Of a stretch of DNA of 41,461 bases, positions 16,787 through 25,579 are shown piece after piece. This DNA is from Bacteriovorax sp. (lineage in GTDB: Bacteria > Bdellovibrionota > Bacteriovoracia > Bacteriovoracales > Bacteriovoracaceae). The notes under the pieces were generated by a model. The model was not told the origin of the DNA and did not search any database. It was given only the letters and a program-made list of their open reading frames with translations. Position 1 is the first letter of the stretch. Each line of letters begins with the position of its first letter. The stretch lies in assembly GCA_014376445.1 (NCBI GenBank), contig JACMRM010000031.1, positions 1 to 41,461 of the forward strand. Reading direction: 5' to 3'. A program made the position numbers and the translations under genes.

Positions 16787-17620
16787 TTATTTTTTAATGC
16801 CGTCATATTTCAACTCGATACCTTTTTGAAGGCACAAGAGTTCTACTTCTGGTGAATCAAATTTACATTTTTTCCAAAACTCTGCGTTGCTAGGATGTTT
16901 TGCTCTCTCTGCGACATAAGTGTCAAGCTCTTTTGAAGAAACACCAAAGGAAGAAAATATAACCATTCTAGGTAAGATCGAGGGGCGTAAAAAGGACTTG
17001 GGGATATGTTTTTCGAGTTTAGGATTAATACTAAAGCGACGGAAGAACTTTAATCTAACAGCATGTCCACTATGCCAAGTTCTTAAGTTCCAAATTATTA
17101 AATCCCCAGGAGCGATATCCAAATTTATCGACTTTCCTATTCTTAGAGCCTTCCATGAAAGAGGGCCATATGGCTTCCCAAAAAGTGCTCTAGAAATATT
17201 CTGCTTTCCAAAATATTCACGTTTGTAAGAACCCTGTCGTACCTTTAATCCCCCCCCATGCTGAACATGGTCTTGAGTGTAAATCCCCAACCTCACAATT
17301 GGATAATCAGTTTTAGTTGGATCTTCAAAATCCTCCTTAGAATCTCTATGGAAGCCTCTTGTTCCCTCTTTTTTCTCACTTTGAACGCAAGAGTCTCCAA
17401 AATAAACCAGCTTCCCTTTTAAGATGATTCTCAAAGGTTCCAAAACTCTCTCATCTAACAATACTTCTCTTAGTGATTCATGAGATAAGACATCTCCTTC
17501 CAAAGAAGAAAGATTAGTTATTTTTTCTCTAATGGATCTAATTTCCTCAGGAGAAAATACATTCTTTAAAAGAACATAACCGTCTCTATTATAATTTTCT
17601 AATATTTTATCTTTATCCAT
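16787..17620 (-). CDS. Phytanoyl-CoA dioxygenase (PhyH) family protein
   Basis: Predicted Fe(II)/2-oxoglutarate-dependent oxygenase of 277 residues. The iron facial triad is visible as HRD (H91, D93) with a distal His in NLRTWHSGHAV (H183 or H186) after PGDLIIW. GGGLKVRQGS at 122-131 is the loop found in PhyH proteins, and the Arg of FFRRFSINP may bind 2-oxoglutarate. The start has AAGGGTG just upstream. The gene lies among decoration genes (two FkbM methyltransferases, an O-acyltransferase), so oxidation or hydroxylation of a sugar or lipid substituent is the simplest guess. The substrate is unknown. Confidence 0.8.
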   Translation of the reverse strand: MDKDKILENYNRDGYVLLKNVFSPEEIRSIREKITNLSSLEGDVLSHESLREVLLDERVLEPLRIILKGKLVYFGDSCVQSEKKEGTRGFHRDSKEDFEDPTKTDYPIVRLGIYTQDHVQHGGGLKVRQGSYKREYFGKQNISRALFGKPYGPLSWKALRIGKSINLDIAPGDLIIWNLRTWHSGHAVRLKFFRRFSINPKLEKHIPKSFLRPSILPRMVIFSSFGVSSKELDTYVAERAKHPSNAEFWKKCKFDSPEVELLCLQKGIELKYDGIKK

Positions 17621-17676
17621 TAGAACACCCTTGTAATTTGAATTTTATCATAAATTTTAGCTTAAAATCCGTCAAT

Positions 17677-19719
17677 TCACTTAGAAGACAATAAGCTTAA
17701 TACCAATGGTGTTAAGTCTTTTTTTGCGAAATATTTAGATGCTATCGACGTCATATGACCTGAGTCAAAACTCTCCAGATCAAATGGATTATTAAAAGTG
17801 GCAATGCAGCCTACAAAATCATTTTTCTCATTTTTACAGAATGCATCTATTGCCGAAAGGTAATACACGCTAGGGTAAGATGAAAAGATTTTCCTCAACT
17901 TCTTATCTTCTTCAAATGGGATGTCTTGCAGATGCTTTTGCAATCTTTCTGGAGGATTAGGCCAGTAATAATTCGCAATGACCTTGGATAAATCATCTCT
18001 CCACCTAGGCACTGGCCCAATGACAATGATTTTTTTAACTCCAGAAGAGGTTATTTCATTAATTAGCTTGTCCCAATTTGTTTCTAAATAACTAGAAGCT
18101 TGGGCCAGTATAACGACCTGTGGTTTCTGATCTTTTAAATACTTCAATGCTTTTTCATTAGAATTATTACAGGCTAAAATACCATTTGTTTGTCCGTCGG
18201 CCATATCTGTGCTCGCAGGGCAAGAAGCACTTGTAATTTGGGCCACAGAAATTTTGGGTGATAAAGTTGAATGAATTCCGAGAGTATAATCAAGTCCATA
18301 TCTTAAATGCTGAACATATGAGTCTCCCCATATAAGAATCTTTTGATTTGCCGAGGGAATTTCACCGAAACACGAGTTATCGATACTATCTTTGAGCTCT
18401 CCATTTCTTCCATAAAAACTACAATCCTGTCGAAACCCTGCAATAGTTTTTGAATGGTATTCATTTTCCGAATATGAGAAATCATATTTTTTTAGGAATG
18501 CATAACTTCCATTCGCGTGACTCTCATTTCTTAAAAATGTATTAAGTCCAGAGGCCATCAGCGGAATAAAGACAACCACGCTGATAAATAATGCTATAAT
18601 TCTTTTACTTGTGTTAGGTGCAAACCTAAATTTATTTTCCCAAACTTTGTAAATTAAAGTGGCCAATAAAAAAGATAAAATCATTAATAATAATTTATAG
18701 ACATTAATCTCTCTTCCAACATTTTTTAATAATCCAAGATGTGTTATTCCGAAGTTCTTTTCGTAATACTTGAACCAAATAAGAAGAGGCCAGTGACATA
18801 AATAAAGCGGATAACTTATTAAACCGATAGAAACAAAAAACTTGTGCGATAAGATCTTTTGATTAATCCAAGTATCTCTACCTGAGCCTATAATTAGCAA
18901 CGTGCCAATAACGGGAATCACTGCAATCCAACCTGGAAATAAGTAAGTACCTTTAAAGAATTTAAAAGATAAGAGTACGATAACAACGCCTAGAATCGCT
19001 AACCAATTTCTTTTCTTTAAATCGATGACACCAAAAAAATGCTCTGTTTTTTTATTAACAAAGCTTATACCTAGGATTCCCCCGGCCATTAACTCCCAAA
19101 ACCTGGTAAAAGGTAAATAAAAAGTCATCGTTGGATATTGATGTATAAATATCAAATTTAAAATAAAAGAAAATATCATTAAAATATAAAGAGATAATAA
19201 AAAGTATTTTTTTAGGCGTGTCGTAAATATTAAAATGAATGGCCATAAAATATAAAATTGTTCTTCAATACCCAGTGACCATAAATGTAATAACTGCTTT
19301 TTTTCAGCCGCTTCATTAAAATATCCAACTTCTTTAGACATCAAAAGATTAAAACTAAAAAGTGCCCCTGCCCAAACTTCTTTCATTAAAACTTCAAACT
19401 CAGTGGGCAAGAGAAATATAAACGAAATGATCAATGTGATTAAAAGTATTATCAATAAGGCCGGAAAAATTCTTTTAACTCGCCTGATGCAAAAATTTAA
19501 ATAACTAAATTTATTATTCGCTATTGATTTTATAATAATACTACTTATCAAAAATCCAGAAATAACAAAAAAAACGTCTACTCCAATGAACCCACCTGGC
19601 ACTTTATTGGGAAAAAAATGAAAAAATAAGACCCCAATAACAGCGATAGCTCTAAGCCCATCAACATCGGGACGATAAGAAAGCGAGCCTTCCTTTGAGT
19701 CTTTATTACCTAGGTTCAT
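17677..19719 (-). CDS. OafA-like acyltransferase 3 with C-terminal SGNH domain
   Basis: Protein of 680 residues with two parts. Residues ~12-395 form the multi-span acyltransferase-3 domain, with DGLRAIAVIGVLFFHF (H34), FFVISGFLIS and HLWSLGIEEQFYILWP (145-160). Residues ~400-680 form a periplasmic SGNH hydrolase-like domain with WGDSYVQHL (block I, S467) and DSGHMT (block V, D652 and H655). Proteins of this architecture (OafA, OacA, peptidoglycan OatA) move an acyl group across the inner membrane and place it on a glycan. Here it would O-acetylate the exported polysaccharide. The ATG has GAGG 5 bases upstream. It is preceded by a 171-bp divergent spacer and followed by the PhyH gene after 56 bp. 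Confidence 0.9.
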   Translation of the reverse strand: MNLGNKDSKEGSLSYRPDVDGLRAIAVIGVLFFHFFPNKVPGGFIGVDVFFVISGFLISSIIIKSIANNKFSYLNFCIRRVKRIFPALLIILLITLIISFIFLLPTEFEVLMKEVWAGALFSFNLLMSKEVGYFNEAAEKKQLLHLWSLGIEEQFYILWPFILIFTTRLKKYFLLSLYILMIFSFILNLIFIHQYPTMTFYLPFTRFWELMAGGILGISFVNKKTEHFFGVIDLKKRNWLAILGVVIVLLSFKFFKGTYLFPGWIAVIPVIGTLLIIGSGRDTWINQKILSHKFFVSIGLISYPLYLCHWPLLIWFKYYEKNFGITHLGLLKNVGREINVYKLLLMILSFLLATLIYKVWENKFRFAPNTSKRIIALFISVVVFIPLMASGLNTFLRNESHANGSYAFLKKYDFSYSENEYHSKTIAGFRQDCSFYGRNGELKDSIDNSCFGEIPSANQKILIWGDSYVQHLRYGLDYTLGIHSTLSPKISVAQITSASCPASTDMADGQTNGILACNNSNEKALKYLKDQKPQVVILAQASSYLETNWDKLINEITSSGVKKIIVIGPVPRWRDDLSKVIANYYWPNPPERLQKHLQDIPFEEDKKLRKIFSSYPSVYYLSAIDAFCKNEKNDFVGCIATFNNPFDLESFDSGHMTSIASKYFAKKDLTPLVLSLLSSK

Positions 19720-19890
19720 TGATCCTCTTTAGTAACTTGTTTAGACGAAGATTCTAACTGAACATAGTTGTATCATCAATAAAAGGTGACTTTTCAGTAG
19801 TAACGAAATCTGAAAGTAAATTTTGAAAAAGAATCTTTTTTAAATTAACATTGCCTTCGGTACTCAACTTCAAGCCTTAGTTAATCACTT

Positions 19891-20886
19891 ATGAATAAAA
19901 TTTTTGTTCTTCTTTTTACTTTTCTGAATAAACGATTACATTTCCTGGAAATTAATCCTATCTCTACGAAATTACTTAATAGCAGAATGACTGTTTTTGA
20001 TATTGGTGCCTCAGGTGAACCGCAAAGCGAATTATTATCACTCGCGAGCATCTCTGACATTATTATTTGTGAACCAGATAAGCGTATTCAAGAATTCACC
20101 AAGAGTTCATTTGCCAAAGCAGGCTTCAGGTCTATTCACTTTATTGAAAAATTCCTGGGTGGCGGCACTGAATCATCTTTTTATCTTACCAAGAGACAAG
20201 AATGCTCATCTCTACTTAAGCCAAACTTAAAAGTATTATCTTATTTCCCTTTTACGGAAAGATTTGAAGAAGAATCTGTGTTAAAAATTGAAACTTCAAC
20301 TATCGACAGTCTCGATTTAAAGCAAAAAGTCGATTACCTTAAAATTGACACACAGGGATCAGAATTAGAGATTCTTAAAAATTATTCTCAACTTCCAAAT
20401 GCGCTCCTTATAGAGTCTGAAGTTGAATTTTTAGAAATTTACAGCGGCCAGCCACTCTACCGCCATATGGATGAACATTTATCTAAACTGAACTTTAGCG
20501 TCATCGATATCAAAACTGCAAAGTGGAAATTAAATACGAAGTCGCAAAATTCGCGGGATGTTTTAGTAAATTATTGTGGAAGAAATACACTTAGTTTCGC
20601 GAATGTAATTTACATTAATAATAATTACCTGCCATGGAATCTGACTCTTGAAAAAGCTATTAAAGATGACGTTATCAAAGTTTTATTGCTTTTAAGTCGA
20701 TTTAAACAAATATCATTAGCAGTTAGCATTTTAGAAAAAGCTCTTGAACAAAAAATTGTAAATGCAGAAGAATTTCAAATTCTAAAAGATGAATGTTTAA
20801 ACTTTAAATTTAAAAGAATTCTCACTTTTTTGCTTTTTAAAAATACAACTCAAAATAAATCTGAATTTGATAGAGAGTTTATTTAA
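19891..20886 (+). CDS. FkbM family SAM-dependent methyltransferase with extra C-terminal region
   Basis: A 331-residue protein whose first ~230 residues match FkbM methyltransferases: TVFDIGASGE at 34-43 (SAM motif), ICEPDK at 59-64 and VDYLKIDTQGSE at 147-158. The remaining ~100 residues are helical and basic, with no recognised domain; they may hold it to a partner or the membrane. It is more divergent than the FkbM gene at 16013 (GASGE in place of GANIG). It probably forms an operon with the large gene starting 9 bases later. No good ribosome site precedes the ATG. Expected activity is sugar O-methylation; the target is unknown. Confidence 0.78.
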   Translation: MNKIFVLLFTFLNKRLHFLEINPISTKLLNSRMTVFDIGASGEPQSELLSLASISDIIICEPDKRIQEFTKSSFAKAGFRSIHFIEKFLGGGTESSFYLTKRQECSSLLKPNLKVLSYFPFTERFEEESVLKIETSTIDSLDLKQKVDYLKIDTQGSELEILKNYSQLPNALLIESEVEFLEIYSGQPLYRHMDEHLSKLNFSVIDIKTAKWKLNTKSQNSRDVLVNYCGRNTLSFANVIYINNNYLPWNLTLEKAIKDDVIKVLLLLSRFKQISLAVSILEKALEQKIVNAEEFQILKDECLNFKFKRILTFLLFKNTTQNKSEFDREFI

Positions 20887-20895
20887 AAGAATATT

Positions 20896-22479
20896 ATGGA
20901 ATATTTTTTAGCGGATACTAAAGAATCCTTAACGTTATTTGATACTTTCAAATTAGAGCATCCTCAACTTCAACTCCTCAACCATTACGCCTACCCTAAT
21001 TTCGATCATGATCGTTATATTTTTAATTCGAACAACTTTAATCAATATGAGATCGAAAACATTATAAACTTTTCATCTGACTGGTATCACTCAAAATGTG
21101 GAGACGTAACTCTCTATAATGGGTTTTCTTGGGGACCTACACTTGGCTCCAACATGCTTTTGCAACTTCCTTTTTTATATAAAGAGTATATTGCCTTTAA
21201 GAAACTTAGATTTAATATCATCTGGATTTCTTCGAATGAATCCTTAGAGTTTAAAAAACTCATGGAATATTTCTACAAGGACAAGGTACGTTTTTATCAA
21301 GTTGCTACCTGTCCTCGTTTGATTGATCTCTATTCAAAAAGATCATTACAAATGCCACGCAAAGATTTTAGATTTTCTTTTTTAGCATTAATCAAAAAAA
21401 TTCTTTTATTTAAACACCCTGTTACGTTATTTCTTGCTGAGGGAAGTTTATTAAGTTATTTCGATAAAAAAGAAGATGTTTACTATCTGAATACTAAGAA
21501 TATAAAAAAAGGCATTTATCAAAATGCGCCTTCCTCTTATACCGCCTCTTTAAAATTCATTCCTCCCTGGTTGACCGATTCACAATTTTATCATAAGCAT
21601 TTTTTTCGTCACAATACAGAAGCGCAACTTAATATTGATCCTGACTTTCTAACATTTTTTGCGATTTCTACAAGTCAGTCTATCGCTGACAAAAAAACCA
21701 CATTGTCTGCATGGATTAGTTTTTATATCTCTTTACTTGAAAATTATTCAATTAAAGAGATTGTTTTCGCTGGTGAAAGAATCGAATATCTGTCTCTAGG
21801 TATCGAAGTTGCTAACATATATAAAGCTAAAAAAATTCATATCATTGATGGAGTCGCCTACGGAAAAAGAATATTATATTTTTATAATAAAAACTTTAAA
21901 TCCATCTTTAATTTCAGTATTACGTTTAACCCAGAAAGTTATGCGACTTTAAGTAAGAACAATCCAGTTCTCGACAAAATCATTCTTGAAGAGCAACCTC
22001 ATCCTATGCTTTTGAAAACTCCCGCTGTCAAAAAAAGCGTCTATGATGTAATTGTATTCGCACCGATTTCTTTGGAATATAGTATTTCTTCTCTACCTGA
22101 TTACAGTCCAATCACTCTTGATTTATTGATAAAGAAACTTACAGCTGCAGGATTAAAAGTAGCCATCAAGTTTAAAAATGTAAACATCATGCAATATTAC
22201 AAAGATTTTTTAACAGACGAAATCTACCAAGATATCCCCTCTTTGACTTGTACTCCAAGTGAAGCGTTTTCTTTCACTAAAGCGATTGTAACGGGTGTAA
22301 GCACCACTATTGCTGAAGCTGAGGCACATAAAACTCCTTGCTTCGTTTATGAAGCTTATGGCAGTGGTTATTTTAAAGATTTTCTATCCGAGGAATTTTT
22401 TGGTCGTCGAACGCTATACCTAAATCCAGATATTTTAACATCAGAAATCAAAAAAGAATTAACTGTTAAGAATTTTTGA
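20896..22479 (+). CDS. Large putative GT-B-like surface-carbohydrate protein, function unknown
   Basis: A 527-residue cytoplasmic-type protein I cannot assign. The first half has no motif I recognise; aromatic residues are frequent (YNGFSWGPTLGSN at 74-86). Around 284-330 a Rossmann-like segment appears (IKEIVFAGERIEYLSLG, KKIHIIDGVAYG). The C-terminal part has VIVFAPISLEYSI (385-397) and a motif IVTGVSTTIAEAEAHKTPC (464-482). This resembles the serine-rich turn and Glu-Ala helix of nucleotide-binding domains in GT-B and CDP-glycerol-type transferases. The overall plan recalls the 572-residue protein at 5073-6791. Being next to a methyltransferase suggests the pair modifies or caps the glycan, as inference. 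The 3' end overlaps the convergent aminotransferase by 21 bp. Confidence 0.5.
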   Translation: MEYFLADTKESLTLFDTFKLEHPQLQLLNHYAYPNFDHDRYIFNSNNFNQYEIENIINFSSDWYHSKCGDVTLYNGFSWGPTLGSNMLLQLPFLYKEYIAFKKLRFNIIWISSNESLEFKKLMEYFYKDKVRFYQVATCPRLIDLYSKRSLQMPRKDFRFSFLALIKKILLFKHPVTLFLAEGSLLSYFDKKEDVYYLNTKNIKKGIYQNAPSSYTASLKFIPPWLTDSQFYHKHFFRHNTEAQLNIDPDFLTFFAISTSQSIADKKTTLSAWISFYISLLENYSIKEIVFAGERIEYLSLGIEVANIYKAKKIHIIDGVAYGKRILYFYNKNFKSIFNFSITFNPESYATLSKNNPVLDKIILEEQPHPMLLKTPAVKKSVYDVIVFAPISLEYSISSLPDYSPITLDLLIKKLTAAGLKVAIKFKNVNIMQYYKDFLTDEIYQDIPSLTCTPSEAFSFTKAIVTGVSTTIAEAEAHKTPCFVYEAYGSGYFKDFLSEEFFGRRTLYLNPDILTSEIKKELTVKNF

Positions 22480-23601
22480 TAAAAAATCAACTGAACGACT
22501 CCAAACATCGTCGCTCACCGCAAAACTGATTCTAAAATATCCAGAATAATTGCCAAAGGCATCTCCGGGGGATACTGAAATACCATTTTCTCTTACCATC
22601 CAAAAAGGGAAATCTTCTCTAGCAAGTTTATCAGGAATTTTAATAAAGCAATAAAAAGCTCCGGCAGGCATGGTTGCACTTTTTATTTTTTTTAACATTT
22701 GTCTTCTTTCGTCATATTTTTTGACCATTCTATTAATTTCAAAATCAATTCCCTCATCTGTTAGTGCTGTAAGACATGCATCTTGAATAAAAGGAGCTAT
22801 ACACGTTGAGGAAAACTGGAAAAGCTTTAACATTTCTGAAATTATTTTATTGTCCGCATGCACATATCCAACTCGAAATCCTGTCATGGCAAATGTCTTT
22901 GAAAAGCTAAAAACACTTATAATTTGCTTTGTTTTAATTCCGAGAGAAGCTGTAGATATATGCTTTATTTCATCGTAAATAATTCGTTCGTAAACTTCAT
23001 CTGAAAGCAAAAAAGTTTGAGATGATATTCTTTTAAGTATAGAAGTTATAAAGTTTTCAGAAAATACAATTCCAGTCGGGTTACTTGGGCTATTGATGAT
23101 TACAATTCTAACATCATCAGAATATGTATCATAAAAATCATTTAAAATTTTTTGCTCATCATAGTTTTCTAGATCAATAGAGACTTTAGAAATCTCAGCG
23201 CCCGCCACTGTCAAAATCGAATGATAAGGCATCCAATAAGGTTCAAATATGAGCGCTTTATCACCTGGGTTAATAATCGCATTTACAGCAAGAGAAACTC
23301 CTTGAATCCCACCATTGGTTACAATAACTTCTTCAACTATTGACTCAATTTTATTTTCTTTTTTAAGCTTATTAACAATTGCTTCACGAAGCTCAGGGGC
23401 TCCCTGACTATTAGTGTAATGTGTTTTACCTTTCGACAAAGAACGTGAAAGAGAATCTTGAATCACCTGTGGGGTTGAAAAGTCTGGATCACCTGTTTGC
23501 AATTTTAAAATCTGGCGATTATGTTCTTTTTCAAAACTTCTTACAAAATCAGCATATTCAACATTTCGAGACCCCGACATTGGTGCTAATAATTTATTCA
23601 A
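22459..23601 (-). CDS. Class I/II (fold type I) PLP aminotransferase
   Basis: Aspartate-aminotransferase-like PLP enzyme of 380 residues. Motifs: SPSNPTG at 171-177, LLSDEVYERI around 199-207 (PLP Asp and Tyr), and SFSKTFAMTGFRVGY at 232-246 with Schiff-base K235. Such enzymes act on amino acids and keto acids, not usually on nucleotide sugars. The start is a TTG overlapping the preceding stop as TTGA (23598-23601), with AAGGA 7 bases upstream, so it is translationally coupled to the SpsF-like gene. That pairing suggests it supplies an amino-acid or keto-acid building block for the nucleotide-sugar branch. It could instead be the missing amination step of the pseudaminic-type pathway, which is less likely for this family. 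Confidence 0.82.
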   Translation of the reverse strand: MNKLLAPMSGSRNVEYADFVRSFEKEHNRQILKLQTGDPDFSTPQVIQDSLSRSLSKGKTHYTNSQGAPELREAIVNKLKKENKIESIVEEVIVTNGGIQGVSLAVNAIINPGDKALIFEPYWMPYHSILTVAGAEISKVSIDLENYDEQKILNDFYDTYSDDVRIVIINSPSNPTGIVFSENFITSILKRISSQTFLLSDEVYERIIYDEIKHISTASLGIKTKQIISVFSFSKTFAMTGFRVGYVHADNKIISEMLKLFQFSSTCIAPFIQDACLTALTDEGIDFEINRMVKKYDERRQMLKKIKSATMPAGAFYCFIKIPDKLAREDFPFWMVRENGISVSPGDAFGNYSGYFRISFAVSDDVWSRSVDFLSKILNS

Positions 23602-24362
23602 TTTTTATCCTTCTTTTCACTATCAATTTTCAATCCTTCATTTCTTTCAATATGAGAATTAATCTTCATTAAATCATTATTGTAATTTAAATAGTTCTTA
23701 ATATCCTTCCACTCACAACTTAGAATTTCTTTTCCAAAATGGACCGCAACTTGATTCAATAAAACCAAATCTTCTTCTTCGTCTAAAGTAATTCTAAAAT
23801 TTGAATCATCGGCATTATCTTCAAGTTCCAAATCATAAATTTTGAAATCTATTTTATTTTGATAAAAATATAATGTTGGGTGCTCTCTTTGAATTGGAGT
23901 CAGATTTTTTTCGTTCAAACTCATGAAGGCTTCAGTGTTAACAATTTCAAAATCGAGACCTTCTGCAATGCTTTTTCCAGTATGAACAATATGATAATTT
24001 CCCTTTTCAAATTGCTCTATTCCTCTCTTGAGCAGGTCGATTGAGAGAAAGGGACAGTCGGCAGTAATTCTAATAAAGAATGAATTTTGTCGGTTAGACA
24101 ACGCATCGAAAAAACGCTTATAAACATCATTTTCACTTCCCTTGAAAACTTGAACGCCCAGTGACTTAAGCGCATCTTCCAATGGTAAATTCTCTACTGA
24201 GTCAGGAATTGCAAAGACCAAACTCTCTGTCGACCAGCTACTTAAAAGCCTGAGCACTACTATTTCAATAGCTTTCCATGCTCCCAAAGGCTTTAGAACT
24301 TTTCCGGGTAGGCGGCTTGAACCCATACGGGCCTGAATGACGAATAATATTTTTTGCTTCAA
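23598..24362 (-). CDS. SpsF-type cytidylyltransferase-like protein
   Basis: Nucleotidyltransferase of 254 residues in the SpsF group of the CMP-sugar synthetase superfamily. The signature is VIQARMGSSRLPGKVL at 8-23, then FKGSENDVYKRFFDA (73-87) and RITADCPF (98-105), where the Asp should coordinate metal. Related enzymes activate ulosonic acids with CTP. In Bacillus the sps operon pairs SpsF with NeuB-like SpsE and PseG-like SpsG; here pseI and pseG lie just across a 164-bp divergent spacer. It is therefore a candidate for CMP activation of the nonulosonic acid in place of PseF. The start is TTG at 24362, with GGAGAAGGGAAA immediately upstream. Confidence 0.78.
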   Translation of the reverse strand: MKQKILFVIQARMGSSRLPGKVLKPLGAWKAIEIVVLRLLSSWSTESLVFAIPDSVENLPLEDALKSLGVQVFKGSENDVYKRFFDALSNRQNSFFIRITADCPFLSIDLLKRGIEQFEKGNYHIVHTGKSIAEGLDFEIVNTEAFMSLNEKNLTPIQREHPTLYFYQNKIDFKIYDLELEDNADDSNFRITLDEEEDLVLLNQVAVHFGKEILSCEWKDIKNYLNYNNDLMKINSHIERNEGLKIDSEKKDKN

Positions 24363-24471
24363 TTTCCCTTCTCCACCGACTGATTTGGTTTAGATTACTT
24401 GAGCCAATTCCACATGCCAATCTGAAAATAATCATAGGTATTTTAACTCAGTTCTCATAGATAAAAACTCA

Positions 24472-24501
24472 TTGATGTTCAATTCCAGAACATGATAACG
24501 T
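24472..24501 (+). promoter_or_regulatory. Candidate sigma-70-type promoter for the pseI operon
   Basis: A -35-like TTGATG (24472-24477) is followed after 18 bases by a -10-like TAACGT (24496-24501), with an extended TG at 24493-24494. The -10 element is a weak match. It lies 26 bases before the pseI ATG, inside the 164-bp spacer between divergent operons. No transcript evidence is available. Confidence 0.35.
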
Positions 24502-24526
24502 TTAGCCTTAAATTGAGAGCAAAAAT

Positions 24527-25579
24527 ATGAAAAATTTTAAAATTGGCCGACACGAAATTGGACTAGGGAAGAGTACTTTTTTAGTTGCAGAAATGTCTGG
24601 AAATCATGGCGGAAAAATTGAAAAGGCCATCGAGATCATTCATGCAGCTAAGGCCGCTGGTGCCGATGCAATTAAACTTCAAACGTACACTGCAGATACA
24701 ATAACTTTAAAATCCTCAAAACCAGATTTCAAATTACCCCCAGGACCATGGGAAGATTATTCAACTCTGCATGATCTATATCAAGAAGCCTACACTCCTT
24801 GGGAATGGCATGAGCAACTATTCAATGAAGCAAGAAAAATTGGACTAGATATTTTTTCATCTCCATTTGATCATACAGCTGTAGATTTTTTAGAGCAGTT
24901 CAATCCTACTGTTTATAAATTAGCTAGCCCGGAAATTACTGACATTCCACTCATTGCAAAGATGGCACAAACTGGAAAACCAATTATCATCTCATCTGGA
25001 ATTGCAACTCTTGAAGACCTTGAACTCGCAGTAGAAACTTTAAGAGCAAATGGTTGTGACAAATTCATAATGCTAAAATGTACGACTGCATACCCATCTC
25101 CTTTAGATGAAGTTAACCTTAGAACGATGGTTGATATGGCACAAAAGTTTGATTGCTTCGTCGGAGTTTCAGATCATACCCTTGGCACAACTGTTCCCCT
25201 TGCGGCTACAACTCTGGGTGCTTCCATGATTGAAAAACACTTTACGATCACTAAGGCCGAAGAAACTGTCGATTCATTTTTCTCACTAGATCAGGAAGAG
25301 TTTTCTCAAATGGTCACTCAAGTGCGCAACGTTGAATTATGTCTTGGAAAAGTAGATTATGAGCTTTCTTCCAAGGCCAAACTAAATCTGGGAGGAAGAC
25401 GTAGTTTATATATTTCAAAAAATATGAGTAAGGGTGATATTATCACTCCTCAAAACGTTCGATCAGTAAGACCTTCTCATGGCCTGCATCCAAAGTACTA
25501 CTCTCAAGTTTTAGGTAAAAAAGTAAAATGTGACCTGGAGATTGGTGATCGATTAACTTTAGAAGCTATTGAGCTGTGA
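24527..25579 (+). CDS. pseI: Pseudaminic acid synthase (NeuB family)
   Basis: NeuB-family synthase of 350 residues, condensing phosphoenolpyruvate with a 6-deoxy-2,4-diacetamido sugar to give a nine-carbon nonulosonic acid. The barrel carries AIKLQT (48-53), the PseI-type phrase WEDYSTLHDLYQEAYTPWEW (75-94), KLASPEITD (131-139), SDHTLG (215-220) and MIEKHFT (234-240). A C-terminal SAF domain runs from ~291 with RRSLYISKNMSKGDIIT and an Arg reaching into the partner active site. These phrases fit PseI better than sialic or legionaminic synthases, although isomer specificity cannot be proven. It has GAGAG about 8 bases upstream and is the first gene of the plus-strand operon. Its stop overlaps the next start as GTGA. 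Confidence 0.9.
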   Translation: MKNFKIGRHEIGLGKSTFLVAEMSGNHGGKIEKAIEIIHAAKAAGADAIKLQTYTADTITLKSSKPDFKLPPGPWEDYSTLHDLYQEAYTPWEWHEQLFNEARKIGLDIFSSPFDHTAVDFLEQFNPTVYKLASPEITDIPLIAKMAQTGKPIIISSGIATLEDLELAVETLRANGCDKFIMLKCTTAYPSPLDEVNLRTMVDMAQKFDCFVGVSDHTLGTTVPLAATTLGASMIEKHFTITKAEETVDSFFSLDQEEFSQMVTQVRNVELCLGKVDYELSSKAKLNLGGRRSLYISKNMSKGDIITPQNVRSVRPSHGLHPKYYSQVLGKKVKCDLEIGDRLTLEAIEL

